From CAZONU01 sp965370045 (GTDB lineage: Bacteria > Planctomycetota > SZUA-567 > JAKLDR01): a stretch of 57,929 nt of DNA. The notes under the pieces are model-generated. The model saw only the letters and a list, made by a program, of their open reading frames with translations, was not told the DNA's origin and did no database searches. The translations under genes were made by a program, and so were the position numbers. Where the stretch lies: the NCBI GenBank assembly GCA_965370045.1, contig CBDUSI010000010.1, forward strand, positions 1-57,929, in the 5' to 3' direction. This document shows positions 22,803-31,453 of this stretch, one piece after another. Numbering within the stretch: position 1 is the first letter of the stretch; each line of letters begins with the position of its first letter.

Positions 22803-24821
22803 ATGAGGAAACCCAAGCTGAAACTGCTCCTGGCCGCCCTGACGTTCGCCGCGCTTTCGCTTCCGGCGCGGGCCGGGGAGAAGCCCATTCACGAAAAGAC
22901 CGGGGCCCGGATCGTCGAGCTGGTCAAGCAGCTCGGGGGCGAGGACACCAAGAAGCGCGTCCAAGCTGCCAAGGCCCTGGGGGAGATGGGCGCGAAGGCC
23001 AAGGCGGCCGCCCCCGCGCTCGCCAAGGCGCTCGCCGACGATGAGTTTGACGTCCACGACGCCGCCAATGAGGCGCTGAACGAGATGGGCAAGGCCGCTC
23101 TGCCGGCACTCTTCGAGGCGCTCAAGAGCCCCGACGACGAGGTGCGCTCCCACGTAATCGACTTCCTGGCATTGTTCCTCCCGGTGAGGGCCGACGTGAC
23201 CGCCGCAGTGGTCGCGGCGCTGGACGACAAGGAAGACATGGTGCGCAGCGACGCGGCCATGTCCCTCGCGCGCATGGGCCCGGCGGCGGCGCGGGTGGCT
23301 GTCGCCAAGCTGCTCAAGCGGCTCAAGAGCAAGGACGAGGATGTCCGCACGGCCACTATAGGCCTCCTGCAATACTTCGGCTCGGCCGCCGCGCCGGCGG
23401 TGCCCGACCTGGTCAAGGCGCTGGCCAGCGAGGACGAGTTCCTGCGCAGCAGCGCGGCGGACTGCCTGCGGGCCATCGGGCCGGCGGCCAAGGCGGCGCT
23501 GCCCGCGCTGCGCAAGCGGTTCAATGACGAGGACGGCTCGGTGCGGGTCCAGGCCGCCGAGGCCGTCTGGAAGATCAGCGGGAAGGCCGGCGAGGTTATT
23601 CCCGTCATCACCGCGGGTCTGAAGGACGGGGACCAGTTCACCCGCTGGTACGCCATCGGCGCCTTCTCCGAGATGGGGAAGGCCGCGAGGCCGGCGCTGC
23701 CGGCCATTCTCAAGGCGCTGGAGGACACCAGCCCGAAAGTAAAGGTCAAGGCCGCGAAGATTTACTGGAAACTTACCGGCAAGGCGAAGAAGGCCCTGCC
23801 CGCGATCATCGAGGGGCTCAAGTCCACCGCCCCCCACGCCGACATGGCCCGCCGCGATGCCCTGCACATCCTGGAGGAAATGGGTCCGGCGGCCAAGCCG
23901 GCGGTCCCCGCGCTGACGGCACTCCTCGCCGAGAAGGAGGGCCGCCTCGGCATGGCGCGCTACTCGGCGCTGCGGGCGCTGGTTGCCATCGGCCCGGAAG
24001 CCAAGGGGGCCGTGCCGGCGGTCATCAAGCTGCTCTCGGACGAGGACGAGCTCCTGCGTCGCGGCGCGGTGGACGCGCTGGGAGCAATCGGCGCCGGCGC
24101 TCCCAAAGAGGTGGTCCCCGCACTGGCCAAGGCGCTGGAGGACAAGGAGATTTTCGTGCGCGAGGGGGCCGCCGAGGCCCTGGGGAAGCTCGGAGCGGCA
24201 GCGAATCCAGCGTTGCCGGCGCTCGCCAAGCTGCTGGAGGGCCCCAACGTGAGGGCGCGCGTCCCGGCGGCGCTGGCCATCTGGCGCATCGAGAAGAAGA
24301 CCGAACGGGTTCTGCCACTGCTGATTGCGGTGTTGGAGAACCGTGAGCTGAAATGGGGCGCGCGTCACTGGGCGGCTTCTGCCCTGGGGGACATCGGCTC
24401 CGCGGCGGCGAAGGCGCTGCCCGCGCTCGAAAAGGTGCTCGGAGAGAAGGAGCATCCTTCGCTGCGCGGGTGGGCGGCTGCGGCGATCTGGAAGATATCC
24501 GGGAGCGGCGAGAAGATTGAACCCCTGCTGGTCAAGTGGCTGGGCGGGAAGGACCAGAAGCTGCAGAAGGCGGCGGTCTCGGCGCTGGGTAGTGTCGGCC
24601 CCCCGGCCAGGGGAGCGGTTCCCGCGCTGGTGGAGGCCCTGGCCGACAAGAACCGGCACAAGCGCGGAGCGGTCGCCCGGGCGCTGGGGAAGATCGGGCC
24701 GCCGGCGGCCGCGGCGATTCCCGCGCTTGAAAAGCGACTTGAGGACGCGAGCCAGTACGTCCGCGAGTACGCCGCCAAGGCGCTGAAGAAGATTCGCGCG
24801 AAGAAGCCCGCCAGCAAGTAA
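22803..24821 (+). CDS. Secreted all-HEAT-repeat protein
   Basis: A 672-aa protein. The signal peptide spans 1-24 (KLKLLLAALTFAALSLPARA). Everything after it is HEAT/PBS-lyase repeats of about 38 residues, roughly 16 of them, with the pattern AxPALxKALxD plus VRxxAAxALGxIG (for example ALPALFEALKSPDDEVRSHV). No enzyme domain is present; such solenoids bind partner proteins. GTGATGAG precedes the ATG at 22803; the ATG at 22785 lies before the signal peptide and is less likely. It ends LKKIRAKKPASK, like the 614 gene, so the two are related. An intrinsic terminator follows. Confidence 0.88.
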   Translation: MRKPKLKLLLAALTFAALSLPARAGEKPIHEKTGARIVELVKQLGGEDTKKRVQAAKALGEMGAKAKAAAPALAKALADDEFDVHDAANEALNEMGKAALPALFEALKSPDDEVRSHVIDFLALFLPVRADVTAAVVAALDDKEDMVRSDAAMSLARMGPAAARVAVAKLLKRLKSKDEDVRTATIGLLQYFGSAAAPAVPDLVKALASEDEFLRSSAADCLRAIGPAAKAALPALRKRFNDEDGSVRVQAAEAVWKISGKAGEVIPVITAGLKDGDQFTRWYAIGAFSEMGKAARPALPAILKALEDTSPKVKVKAAKIYWKLTGKAKKALPAIIEGLKSTAPHADMARRDALHILEEMGPAAKPAVPALTALLAEKEGRLGMARYSALRALVAIGPEAKGAVPAVIKLLSDEDELLRRGAVDALGAIGAGAPKEVVPALAKALEDKEIFVREGAAEALGKLGAAANPALPALAKLLEGPNVRARVPAALAIWRIEKKTERVLPLLIAVLENRELKWGARHWAASALGDIGSAAAKALPALEKVLGEKEHPSLRGWAAAAIWKISGSGEKIEPLLVKWLGGKDQKLQKAAVSALGSVGPPARGAVPALVEALADKNRHKRGAVARALGKIGPPAAAAIPALEKRLEDASQYVREYAAKALKKIRAKKPASK

Positions 24822-24834
24822 TCGCACAAGAAAA

Positions 24835-24875
24835 CCCCGGCGACGCTTCCGCCGCCGGGGCTCCTTTTCTTTCTC
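24835..24875. terminator. Bidirectional intrinsic terminator
   Basis: CCCCGGCG (24835-24842) pairs with CGCCGGGG (24853-24860) around a 10-nt loop. On the plus strand it is followed by CTCCTTTTCTTTCT and on the minus strand by TTTTC. It serves the convergent genes ending at 24821 and 24882. Confidence 0.85.
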
Positions 24876-24881
24876 CTTGGC

Positions 24882-25688
24882 TTAGACCAGGCCGCGCATG
24901 TACTCCAGATAGGAGGGGAAGGCCACCTCGGGATCGGGCAGTTCCGGGTGCCATTTCTTCTCGTGTTCAAAGGACAGAAAAAGGTCCTGGCCGTCGGCCG
25001 CCAGGATGTCCACGACGTCCTTGACCGGCATCTCCCCGGTGCCCACCGGGACGTACCTGCGCTTGCCGTCCTCGCCCATCACGTTGTCCTTGACGTGGCA
25101 GTAGAGCACCGTGCCCTTGAGGTCGGCGTACTGCTCGGCGACGCTCTTCCCGGTGCTGCCGATCGCGTTGGGGAAGTCCCACACCGCGCCGAGCCCGCCG
25201 CCGACGGCCGCCTGCAGCGCCTTGATGTTGGCCGCGTCGCACCAGTCGTCGTGGGTCTCGACGCCCAGCGCGACGCCGACGTCCCGGGCCTTGGCCGCGC
25301 AGGGCGCCAGGTACTCGGCGGCCTCGCTGATGGCCTGCTCCTTGGTCTTCTTCTCGCCGAACTGGCCGGCGAAGGTGCGCACGAAGCCCGCGCCGACCGC
25401 CACCGCCAGGTCCAGTATCTTGAGCAGCGCGTCGCGGTTGGCGGCCTGCTCCGCGGCGTCGGTGGACCCGAAGCGCGTGTAGCACATCAGCGAGAAAACC
25501 CGGCTGCCCTTGGCCTTGAAGAGCTCGCCGACCTTCGCGGCTTCCTCCACAGAGGCGTTCGGGTTGAAGTGGTTGCCGTCGTCGGAAGTGCGCAGCTCCA
25601 CGCCTTCGAAGCCTCGCTCCCCGGCGAACGCCGCGATCTGCTCGATGCTCCACTCGGGACACCCCAGGGTGCTGAATGCCAGTTTCAT
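24882..25688 (-). CDS. Sugar phosphate isomerase/epimerase-like TIM barrel
   Basis: A 268-aa member of the xylose-isomerase-like TIM-barrel family (AP endonuclease 2 type fold). Visible: KLAFSTLGCPEWSIEQIAAF at the start; metal-site segments GVELRTSDDGNHF, VALGVETHDDW, AVWDFPNAIG, LYCHVKDN and LFLSFEHEKKW, supplying the usual Glu/Asp/His ligands. It may isomerise or epimerise a keto sugar or cyclitol; the substrate is unknown. GAGGAGGGG lies upstream of the ATG. Last gene of a reverse-strand run that includes a cupin, which would suit sugar-acid or inositol-type metabolism. Confidence 0.85.
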   Translation of the reverse strand: MKLAFSTLGCPEWSIEQIAAFAGERGFEGVELRTSDDGNHFNPNASVEEAAKVGELFKAKGSRVFSLMCYTRFGSTDAAEQAANRDALLKILDLAVAVGAGFVRTFAGQFGEKKTKEQAISEAAEYLAPCAAKARDVGVALGVETHDDWCDAANIKALQAAVGGGLGAVWDFPNAIGSTGKSVAEQYADLKGTVLYCHVKDNVMGEDGKRRYVPVGTGEMPVKDVVDILAADGQDLFLSFEHEKKWHPELPDPEVAFPSYLEYMRGLV

Positions 25689-25706
25689 GAGTGCTTGTCC
25701 CCTCCT

Positions 25707-26669
25707 CTACGAATTTGCCTGTGATTCTTCCGCCTGCGGCGGCTCTTTGCGTTGCCTGAAGAATCTTAGCATGTAGATCAGGTAGCCAACAAGTGCCAAA
25801 CTAAAGGCTGCGCTGAGCCAGTGACCAAGTTTCCAACTCGGGGCCAGTCGCGCAGCCTTTGCCATCTGCTCAGGAGTCGAGCCTTGCCACACTTCCGTAT
25901 ACTCGACGAACAACGCATTCAAGACTCCTGACGCAGCGGGGAGCAGGTGCAGGAGCAAAGCCAGCCACCAACCCGCCATCTTCCTCTTGTACAGAAGCCA
26001 TCCCGCAACCAGGTAAGAACCTCCGAGGGCTGCCGAATACGCCATGATGGACCAATCCCGGAGCACAATGCCGCAAACCGGCACGGGCCTTGTGCGCACG
26101 GCGAAGGGAGACATCAAGAGTAAGGCCAAACTGAACCAAAGCACTGGCATCGGACACGAATCGGTCCATGTCGGATCAGGATCGCGTTGCCTGAACGTCC
26201 AGCGCACTGAGGGTCTAGAAAAGAAGTACACCATTGCCCCCGGCCAAGACAGGAAAAGTACGCTGAAGCAACACGACATCGATATCATGCGGCCGACGGC
26301 ACTGCCGGTCTCAACGGGCTCTCCGTTCGGATCACCCTTGGCCATACCCGCAAGACCTGTCCCTGCAACGAGAAGCGCAAAGGCCCCAAACACCAGAGCA
26401 GCTATGGAGAGAGCTAGCGCGACGTCACCCGCCCAGCGACGCAGCTTCACCAGACCAGCCCCCACCGCGAAGAGGATAGTCCCCATGATGATTACATGAG
26501 CACCATCGATGAGTCCGAATTCCAGCGTTGACTCAGGACGCGTTGTCTGATGAACAAGGACGAGGAGCGGGCAGAACAAGCATATGCTTCCGAGAAACAC
26601 CAGTGGGGCACCGCATATCTTTATCCAACCGGAGTGGTCCCGGTATTCGTGTTGGCTCTCGTCGCTCAT
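25707..26669 (-). CDS. Multi-pass membrane protein of unknown function
   Basis: A 320-aa protein with about seven predicted membrane helices (near 20-42, 55-75, 85-110, 130-150, 180-200, 220-240 and 290-312). The N-terminus is hydrophilic (MSDESQHEYRDHSGWIK). Base composition and codon use are less GC-biased than in the flanking enzymes, like the leader array. It is close to its reverse-strand neighbours (18 and 29 nt gaps), so probably in the same transcript. No family recognised. Confidence 0.65.
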   Translation of the reverse strand: MSDESQHEYRDHSGWIKICGAPLVFLGSICLFCPLLVLVHQTTRPESTLEFGLIDGAHVIIMGTILFAVGAGLVKLRRWAGDVALALSIAALVFGAFALLVAGTGLAGMAKGDPNGEPVETGSAVGRMISMSCCFSVLFLSWPGAMVYFFSRPSVRWTFRQRDPDPTWTDSCPMPVLWFSLALLLMSPFAVRTRPVPVCGIVLRDWSIMAYSAALGGSYLVAGWLLYKRKMAGWWLALLLHLLPAASGVLNALFVEYTEVWQGSTPEQMAKAARLAPSWKLGHWLSAAFSLALVGYLIYMLRFFRQRKEPPQAEESQANS

Positions 26670-26698
26670 TCAGACATACCGGCGCAGGCGGTAGAGGT

Positions 26699-27535
26699 TC
26701 ACATCTTCCGCGCGTGTTCGACGCGCAGGAAGTCCTCCAGGCTCATGTTTCCGCGCAGGGTCAGCCTGCGTTCGTAGTCCTTCTCCTCGTCGAGGAACAG
26801 GTTGACCGAGCCCCCCGGCCGGCGCCGCTCGAAGAAGAGGTAGCGGCAGCCGTTCTCTCCGGCGATCACGTTGTGGGCCACCCCGTTGGGGTAGATCAGC
26901 ACGCTGTCGGCGCGGAGCTCGACGCTGGACATGTTCTTGACCGACGCGCCGATCTCGACCTTTGCAGAGCCCTCCCAGACGTAATAGGCCTGCCAGAAGT
27001 CGTCGCCGTCCGGATCGCGGCCCAGCTCGCCGTGCTGGTGGACGGGCACGGCGTGGCCCGGGGGCATGATCAGCTCCTGGCAGAGGACGTCGCGGCTCAC
27101 CCCCCAGAGCTTGTCGGTGTAGACGATGCCCTGGGGGTTGAAGGCCGAGGCGCGCCCGCCCCAGCCGTGGGTCGCGCCCTTGTACTGGGTGCGCACGTAG
27201 CCCAGAGCATGGCCCATGCGGACCACGACGTGGCCGCGCAGCGGGTCGGGCTCCTCGCCGGCCGGCGCGTAGCGGATCAGCAGCGCCCGCCCGCTGAAGT
27301 CGTAGACCAGCTCGCCCTCCCGGCCGGCCGGCAGGTAGAGCAGGTCTTCGACGAAGAGCTCCTCGCCGAGCACCCGCCCGGAGCCGTCGATGACCAGCAG
27401 GGTCAGCGCCCGGCCGTCGAGCTTCACCGAGCCCGAGCCGCCCAGCACCTCGACGCGCAGGGCCGAACAGGTCATGTCCTCGCTGAAGAGCAGCCCGGGG
27501 CCCTCGGGCCTGCGGTGATACTTGGTGAAGTCCAT
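26699..27535 (-). CDS. Bicupin-type protein (possible sugar-acid isomerase)
   Basis: A 278-aa protein of two beta-barrel halves. The second half carries a cupin motif (VPVHQHGELG, then AYYVWEGSAKVEIG and LIYPNGVAHNVIA, with the metal-type histidines). The first half is degenerate. The layout resembles 5-deoxyglucuronate isomerase (IolB) or KduI-like proteins of similar length; I am not certain of the family. It lies 17 nt after the S41 protease gene and before a membrane gene and a TIM-barrel isomerase. If the latter is IolE/IolH-like, a sugar-acid or inositol role would fit. Confidence 0.6.
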   Translation of the reverse strand: MDFTKYHRRPEGPGLLFSEDMTCSALRVEVLGGSGSVKLDGRALTLLVIDGSGRVLGEELFVEDLLYLPAGREGELVYDFSGRALLIRYAPAGEEPDPLRGHVVVRMGHALGYVRTQYKGATHGWGGRASAFNPQGIVYTDKLWGVSRDVLCQELIMPPGHAVPVHQHGELGRDPDGDDFWQAYYVWEGSAKVEIGASVKNMSSVELRADSVLIYPNGVAHNVIAGENGCRYLFFERRRPGGSVNLFLDEEKDYERRLTLRGNMSLEDFLRVEHARKM

Positions 27536-27552
27536 GCTCCGGCGGTTCCTTC

Positions 27553-29670
27553 CTATCTCATTTCCTTGGGCAGTCCCAGATGGCCGGCGGCCTGGGCCTC
27601 GCGCTTAAGGCGGGCCGCCTCGAACTTCCTGGCGTAGCGCGCGTAGGGCGCCGGCGCGGCGGCGGTGCCCATGCGCTCCAGGAGCTTCAGCGCGGCCTTC
27701 TGCAGCTGGCGGTCGTCCTCCAGGTTGCTGACGAAGCGCTTCTTGCGGTCGTCGGCCGCGCGGCGGCGCAGCACCCGGCGGACGTAGGGCCGGGCGTCCT
27801 CGGCGGTGATGTGCGCCTTGGCCTTCAACTCCTTGACCTTATCAACGAGGCCGGGGTAGCGCGCCGGGTCGCCGCCGTCGTCCGCGGCCAGCTTGCGGCC
27901 GAGCGCGGGGTCCTTCTCGTAGACCTCGCGCGCGTAGGTCTCGAGCTTATCGACGACCTTGCCGATCTCCTCGTACTTCCAGCCGGGGGTGACCTGGTCC
28001 TCGCTGGCCATGGACACGTCGGGGGTAATGCCCTTCCCGTGAATGCACTCGCCGCCGGGCAGGTAGTACTTGGCGATGGTGAGCTTGAGCAGCGACCCGG
28101 GCTCGCTGCGCAGGCGGATGGGCTCCTGGACGCTGCCCTTGCCGAAAGTCTTCTTGCCGATCAGCACCGCGCGCTTGTTGTCGCGCAGGGCCCCGGCGAG
28201 GATCTCCGAGGCGCTGGCCGAGCCCGAGTTGATCAGCACCGCCAGGGGCAGGTCGGGGAAGCCGCCGTCGCCGGTGGACTTGTGCGGCTGGGTCCTTACC
28301 TTGCGGCCCTTACTGGTGACGATGAGCTTTTCGGCCGGCAGGAACTCGTCGGCCAGGTTCACGGCGGAGATCAGGTAGCCGCCGGGATTGTCGCGCACGT
28401 CGATTATCAGACCCTTCATGCCCTGGGCCTTCATGTCCGCCAGGGCCTTCTTGAGTTCCTCCTGGGTCTTGCGCGCGAAGCGCACCACGCGCACGTAGCC
28501 GATCTTGCCGGGAAGCATCTCCGCGAAGATGCTCTGCACGCTGATCTTGGCGCGGGTGATGCTGAACTCCTTGGCCTCGCGCCAGCCGCGGCGGAATATC
28601 TTGACCTTGACCTCCGTGCCCGGCTTGCCCTTGAGGCGCGAGATGGTCTTGTTCATGATCTCGCCGGTGGTCTTCAGCCCGTCGACCTCCAGGACCCGGT
28701 CCATGGAGCGCAGCCCGGCCTGGTGGGCCGGCCCGCCGTAGATCGGGCTGACGATGGTGAACACCCCGCCGACCAGGTTGACGTAGGCGCCGATTCCCCC
28801 GTACTCGCCGGAGAGCGTCTCGGTCAACTGCTTGGACTCGTCGGGGTCCATGTAGCTGCTGAAGGGATCGAGGCTGGCGACCATCCCGCGCACCGCGGCG
28901 CGGACCAGCATCTTGCGCTTGATCTTGTCGGCGTCCTCGCCCTGGGCGTCGTAGTACGAGGAGATCGTCCGCAGCGCCTCGGTGAACAGCGGGTTGCGCG
29001 ACGCCGTGCTGCGGTAGATGGACAGCGCCCGCTCGGAGCGGCCGGTGGGGTCGTTGCGGAAGATGAGCAGCAGCTCCTTGCGGACCTCGGGCAGCGACCC
29101 GCGGCCGATCTCGCCGAGGGCCAGGGCGGCCTCCTTGCGGATCGCGGCCTTGTTGCGGCGCATGATGATCATCAGCGAGTTGGCCGCCGCGCCATCGTCG
29201 CCCAGGCGCCCGCGGGCACGGTGCAGGGCCACCAGCACCAGCTTGTCCTTCTCGGCGTCGGCGACCTTCTCCAGGGCTTTGAGCAGCCAGCGCGCGCCGA
29301 ACATGGAGGTCGCCTGGCCCAGGGAGTTGGCCGCGTAGATGCGCAGCTTGCGGTCCTTGGCCGAGCCGGCCAGGCTCAGGAGCGCCTTGGCGCCGTCCTT
29401 CTGGTCGGCCTTGACGTCCATGAGCTGCCGGGCGAGGAGCAGCCGCGCGCGGGGCGAGGCCGTCGCCAGGGCATTCTTCACCGCCGCGCCGGCCTCCGCG
29501 CCCAGCTTGCGGAGCTCGTCGGCGCGCTCCCATACGTCGTCGTAATCGAGCTTCTCCAGGCTCTTGATAATCTTCGCGACCCTGGCGGCGTGGTCCTTCG
29601 GGGGAGGCTCCCCGGCGGCCAGGGGCAGTGCCAGGACGCAGGCGGTGAGGGCGATCAGGAAGCAGCGCAT
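27553..29670 (-). CDS. S41 family C-terminal processing protease with HEAT-like N-terminus
   Basis: A 705-aa protein. The signal peptide MRCFLIALTACVLALPLAAG is followed by about 170 residues of HEAT-like helical repeats, which is unusual for this family. Then come a PDZ domain (about 240-330, GIGAYVNLVGGVFTIVSPIY) and the S41 catalytic core: VLINSGSASASEILAGALRD holds the nucleophile Ser, and GKKTFGKGSVQEP the catalytic Lys. The C-terminus has a helical tail. Exported proteases of this family cleave C-terminal tails of periplasmic or membrane proteins. GGAGG precedes the ATG at 29670. Confidence 0.92.
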   Translation of the reverse strand: MRCFLIALTACVLALPLAAGEPPPKDHAARVAKIIKSLEKLDYDDVWERADELRKLGAEAGAAVKNALATASPRARLLLARQLMDVKADQKDGAKALLSLAGSAKDRKLRIYAANSLGQATSMFGARWLLKALEKVADAEKDKLVLVALHRARGRLGDDGAAANSLMIIMRRNKAAIRKEAALALGEIGRGSLPEVRKELLLIFRNDPTGRSERALSIYRSTASRNPLFTEALRTISSYYDAQGEDADKIKRKMLVRAAVRGMVASLDPFSSYMDPDESKQLTETLSGEYGGIGAYVNLVGGVFTIVSPIYGGPAHQAGLRSMDRVLEVDGLKTTGEIMNKTISRLKGKPGTEVKVKIFRRGWREAKEFSITRAKISVQSIFAEMLPGKIGYVRVVRFARKTQEELKKALADMKAQGMKGLIIDVRDNPGGYLISAVNLADEFLPAEKLIVTSKGRKVRTQPHKSTGDGGFPDLPLAVLINSGSASASEILAGALRDNKRAVLIGKKTFGKGSVQEPIRLRSEPGSLLKLTIAKYYLPGGECIHGKGITPDVSMASEDQVTPGWKYEEIGKVVDKLETYAREVYEKDPALGRKLAADDGGDPARYPGLVDKVKELKAKAHITAEDARPYVRRVLRRRAADDRKKRFVSNLEDDRQLQKAALKLLERMGTAAAPAPYARYARKFEAARLKREAQAAGHLGLPKEMR

Positions 29671-29723
29671 GAGGTGTTCCTCCCGGCCCTTCCCGGCTGG
29701 AGGGCCAAAATCAGGCATGAGGG

Positions 29724-29752
29724 ATGTTAACCGTTTCGGCGCCCGGAGGCAA
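29724..29752 (-). promoter_or_regulatory. Possible promoter for the S41 protease
   Basis: On the reverse strand: TTGCCT (29752-29747), a 17-nt spacer and TAACAT (29729-29724). Confidence 0.4.
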
Positions 29753-29789
29753 CTCACATTAGATTATGGAAGGGGGGCATGGTTACGGG

Positions 29790-29818
29790 TTGACCCGGCC
29801 GCGAACGGCCGCTAGCCT
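29790..29818 (+). promoter_or_regulatory. Possible promoter, close to the start codon
   Basis: TTGACC (29790-29795), a 17-nt spacer and TAGCCT (29813-29818). The predicted transcription start falls about one base before the ATG at 29826, so the mRNA would be leaderless. The -10 box is weak. Confidence 0.35.
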
Positions 29819-29825
29819 CGGGGGC

Positions 29826-30644
29826 ATGATTGAAGATGGCGCGCCCCCCCCGAGCCGCCTGAGCCCCCTGCATCCGGTGCGCTCGGTGCGGATTCTCTTG
29901 CGCTCGCCGGCCTATCTGCTGGCGGCGGATTGGGGCGGCCTGGTCCTCTCCCTGGTGATCGCGGCCCCCGCAGTTTATGCCTGGACGACGACCACGTCCC
30001 AGCTCGCCAACCTCCAGATGGTCAATTCGCTGGAGGTCATAAACCCGGGGGGCGCGAGCCTCGATGTGCTGGTGGTCGCCCGGAGTGTCTGCACCTGGAT
30101 ACTCTGGGCGGGCGCGCTGGCCTGCGGGCTTGGGGCCTTCAAGCCCGAGCGCAAGGCGGGGACCATGGAGCAGCTCCTGCTGCTGCCGCTCCCGCGGGCC
30201 GAGCTGGTGCTCTCGCGGATGCTGCGAGCTTTCCTGCCCCTGGTGCCCGCGCTGCTGTGCATGGTGGCCATTGACTGCTGGGTGATCTTCGACGAGGCCG
30301 TCGCGCCATGGGGGACCTTGTTGCTCGCCATGGCCGCTGTCTTCTGGATACTCGCGGGCGCTCTGCTGGTAATCGCTCTGGGCACCTTCATCTCGCTGCG
30401 GGTCGGCTGGGCGGCCCGCATCAAGGCCGTTCTCCAGGTGCTCGCGGGGAGTGCCGCGGAGCTGCTGGTCCTCTGGGCCTACCTGGTCGTGGGCCTGGCG
30501 CCTCTCTGGCCGTTCCTGATCCTTGGCGTTGTCAAGACCGCCTTTGCTCTGGCAACGACCTTCCACCTGATCGGCCACTTCGACGCGCTGGCCCTGGGGG
30601 AGATCGCCAAGGTTCCCAGGCGAAAGGACAATTCGCCGTCGTGA
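29826..30644 (+). CDS. ABC-2-type permease-like membrane protein
   Basis: A 272-aa protein with about six membrane helices. It has the ABC-2 style segment FKPERKAGTMEQLLLLPLPR (E-R-x-G-T/A-M-x-Q-L, then a helix) found in transport permeases. A cytoplasmic N-terminus of about 30 residues begins LSPLHPVRSVRILLRSPAYL. It is a paralogue of the following gene and overlaps it by four bases. No ATP-binding partner is encoded in the window, so the exported substrate is unknown. Confidence 0.75.
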   Translation: MIEDGAPPPSRLSPLHPVRSVRILLRSPAYLLAADWGGLVLSLVIAAPAVYAWTTTTSQLANLQMVNSLEVINPGGASLDVLVVARSVCTWILWAGALACGLGAFKPERKAGTMEQLLLLPLPRAELVLSRMLRAFLPLVPALLCMVAIDCWVIFDEAVAPWGTLLLAMAAVFWILAGALLVIALGTFISLRVGWAARIKAVLQVLAGSAAELLVLWAYLVVGLAPLWPFLILGVVKTAFALATTFHLIGHFDALALGEIAKVPRRKDNSPS

Positions 30645-31453
30645 GCGAGGAACGCCTGAGCCCCCTGCGCCCGGTGCGCTCGTTGCGAACCATGTTGCGG
30701 CTGCCGGGGTACGTGGTCTCGGTCCGCCGGCGGCACAGGAGGCTGCTGGCCGGGGTGCTTCTGGCGATAACCGCCCTCATCTGGATCGGGAGTTCGGTGC
30801 CGGCGGTGCTCCTGGAGCCGCCGCCGTCGAGCGGCTTCATGCACGGGGTGATGGAGTTCCTGCTGCTGCTCCTCGGGCGGCTTGTGGGCAACGGGTATCT
30901 CTGCGTGGTTGCCGCGACGACGGGCGCGCTGGCCTTCGCGCCCGAGCGGCGGGGCGGGGCCATGGACCAGTTGGTAATGACCCCCGCCTCGCGGGGCGCG
31001 GTGTTCCTGGGACGGGCGCTGGGGACGGCGATACCCCTGGTCCCGGCGGTGGCGCTGGCCGCCGTACTCGACCCGGTGCTCCTGCCTATGGTCGGGAACG
31101 CCGTCGGGGAGGCCTCTCTGCTGGAGCTGTGGGGCATCGTCGCGACCTTCGGCGTGACGACTGTTTCAATAACGATCTGGAGCTACTCGCTGGGGCTCCT
31201 GGCCTCGCTCAAGAGCCGGACGATCACCCGCGCGCTGGTGTGGTCGCTGTTGCTGCTCCTGGGCGTCGGGCTGCTGGAGGTGATCTTCTATTTTGGCATG
31301 GGACTCGTGGTTTGGGCGGCGGAAGGCGAGCTGGTCCTCTTCTTGGTCTGCTATTGGTTCTTCGCGCTGCTCAGGGCGATATTCGCGGCGCTGGTCATGT
31401 GGCGATGCGTCCGGCACTTCGACAGCATGGCCCTGGGCGATGAGGCGCGTTAG
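30641..31453 (+). CDS. ABC-2-type permease-like membrane protein (paralogue)
   Basis: 270 aa, GTG start in a GTGA overlap. N-terminus LSPLRPVRSLRTMLRLPGYV is clearly related to the previous gene. The permease segment is FAPERRGGAMDQLVMTPASR. Six predicted helices. The pair could form a heterodimeric permease that uses an ATPase encoded elsewhere. Its stop overlaps the facing FHA regulator by four bases. Confidence 0.75.
   Translation: MSEERLSPLRPVRSLRTMLRLPGYVVSVRRRHRRLLAGVLLAITALIWIGSSVPAVLLEPPPSSGFMHGVMEFLLLLLGRLVGNGYLCVVAATTGALAFAPERRGGAMDQLVMTPASRGAVFLGRALGTAIPLVPAVALAAVLDPVLLPMVGNAVGEASLLELWGIVATFGVTTVSITIWSYSLGLLASLKSRTITRALVWSLLLLLGVGLLEVIFYFGMGLVVWAAEGELVLFLVCYWFFALLRAIFAALVMWRCVRHFDSMALGDEAR

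Noticed and set aside
27580..29730. 716-aa forward reading frame opposite the S41 protease
   Set aside because: It is a high-GC antisense shadow: Ala/Gly/Leu/Arg-rich with no motifs, while the reverse strand encodes a recognised protease.
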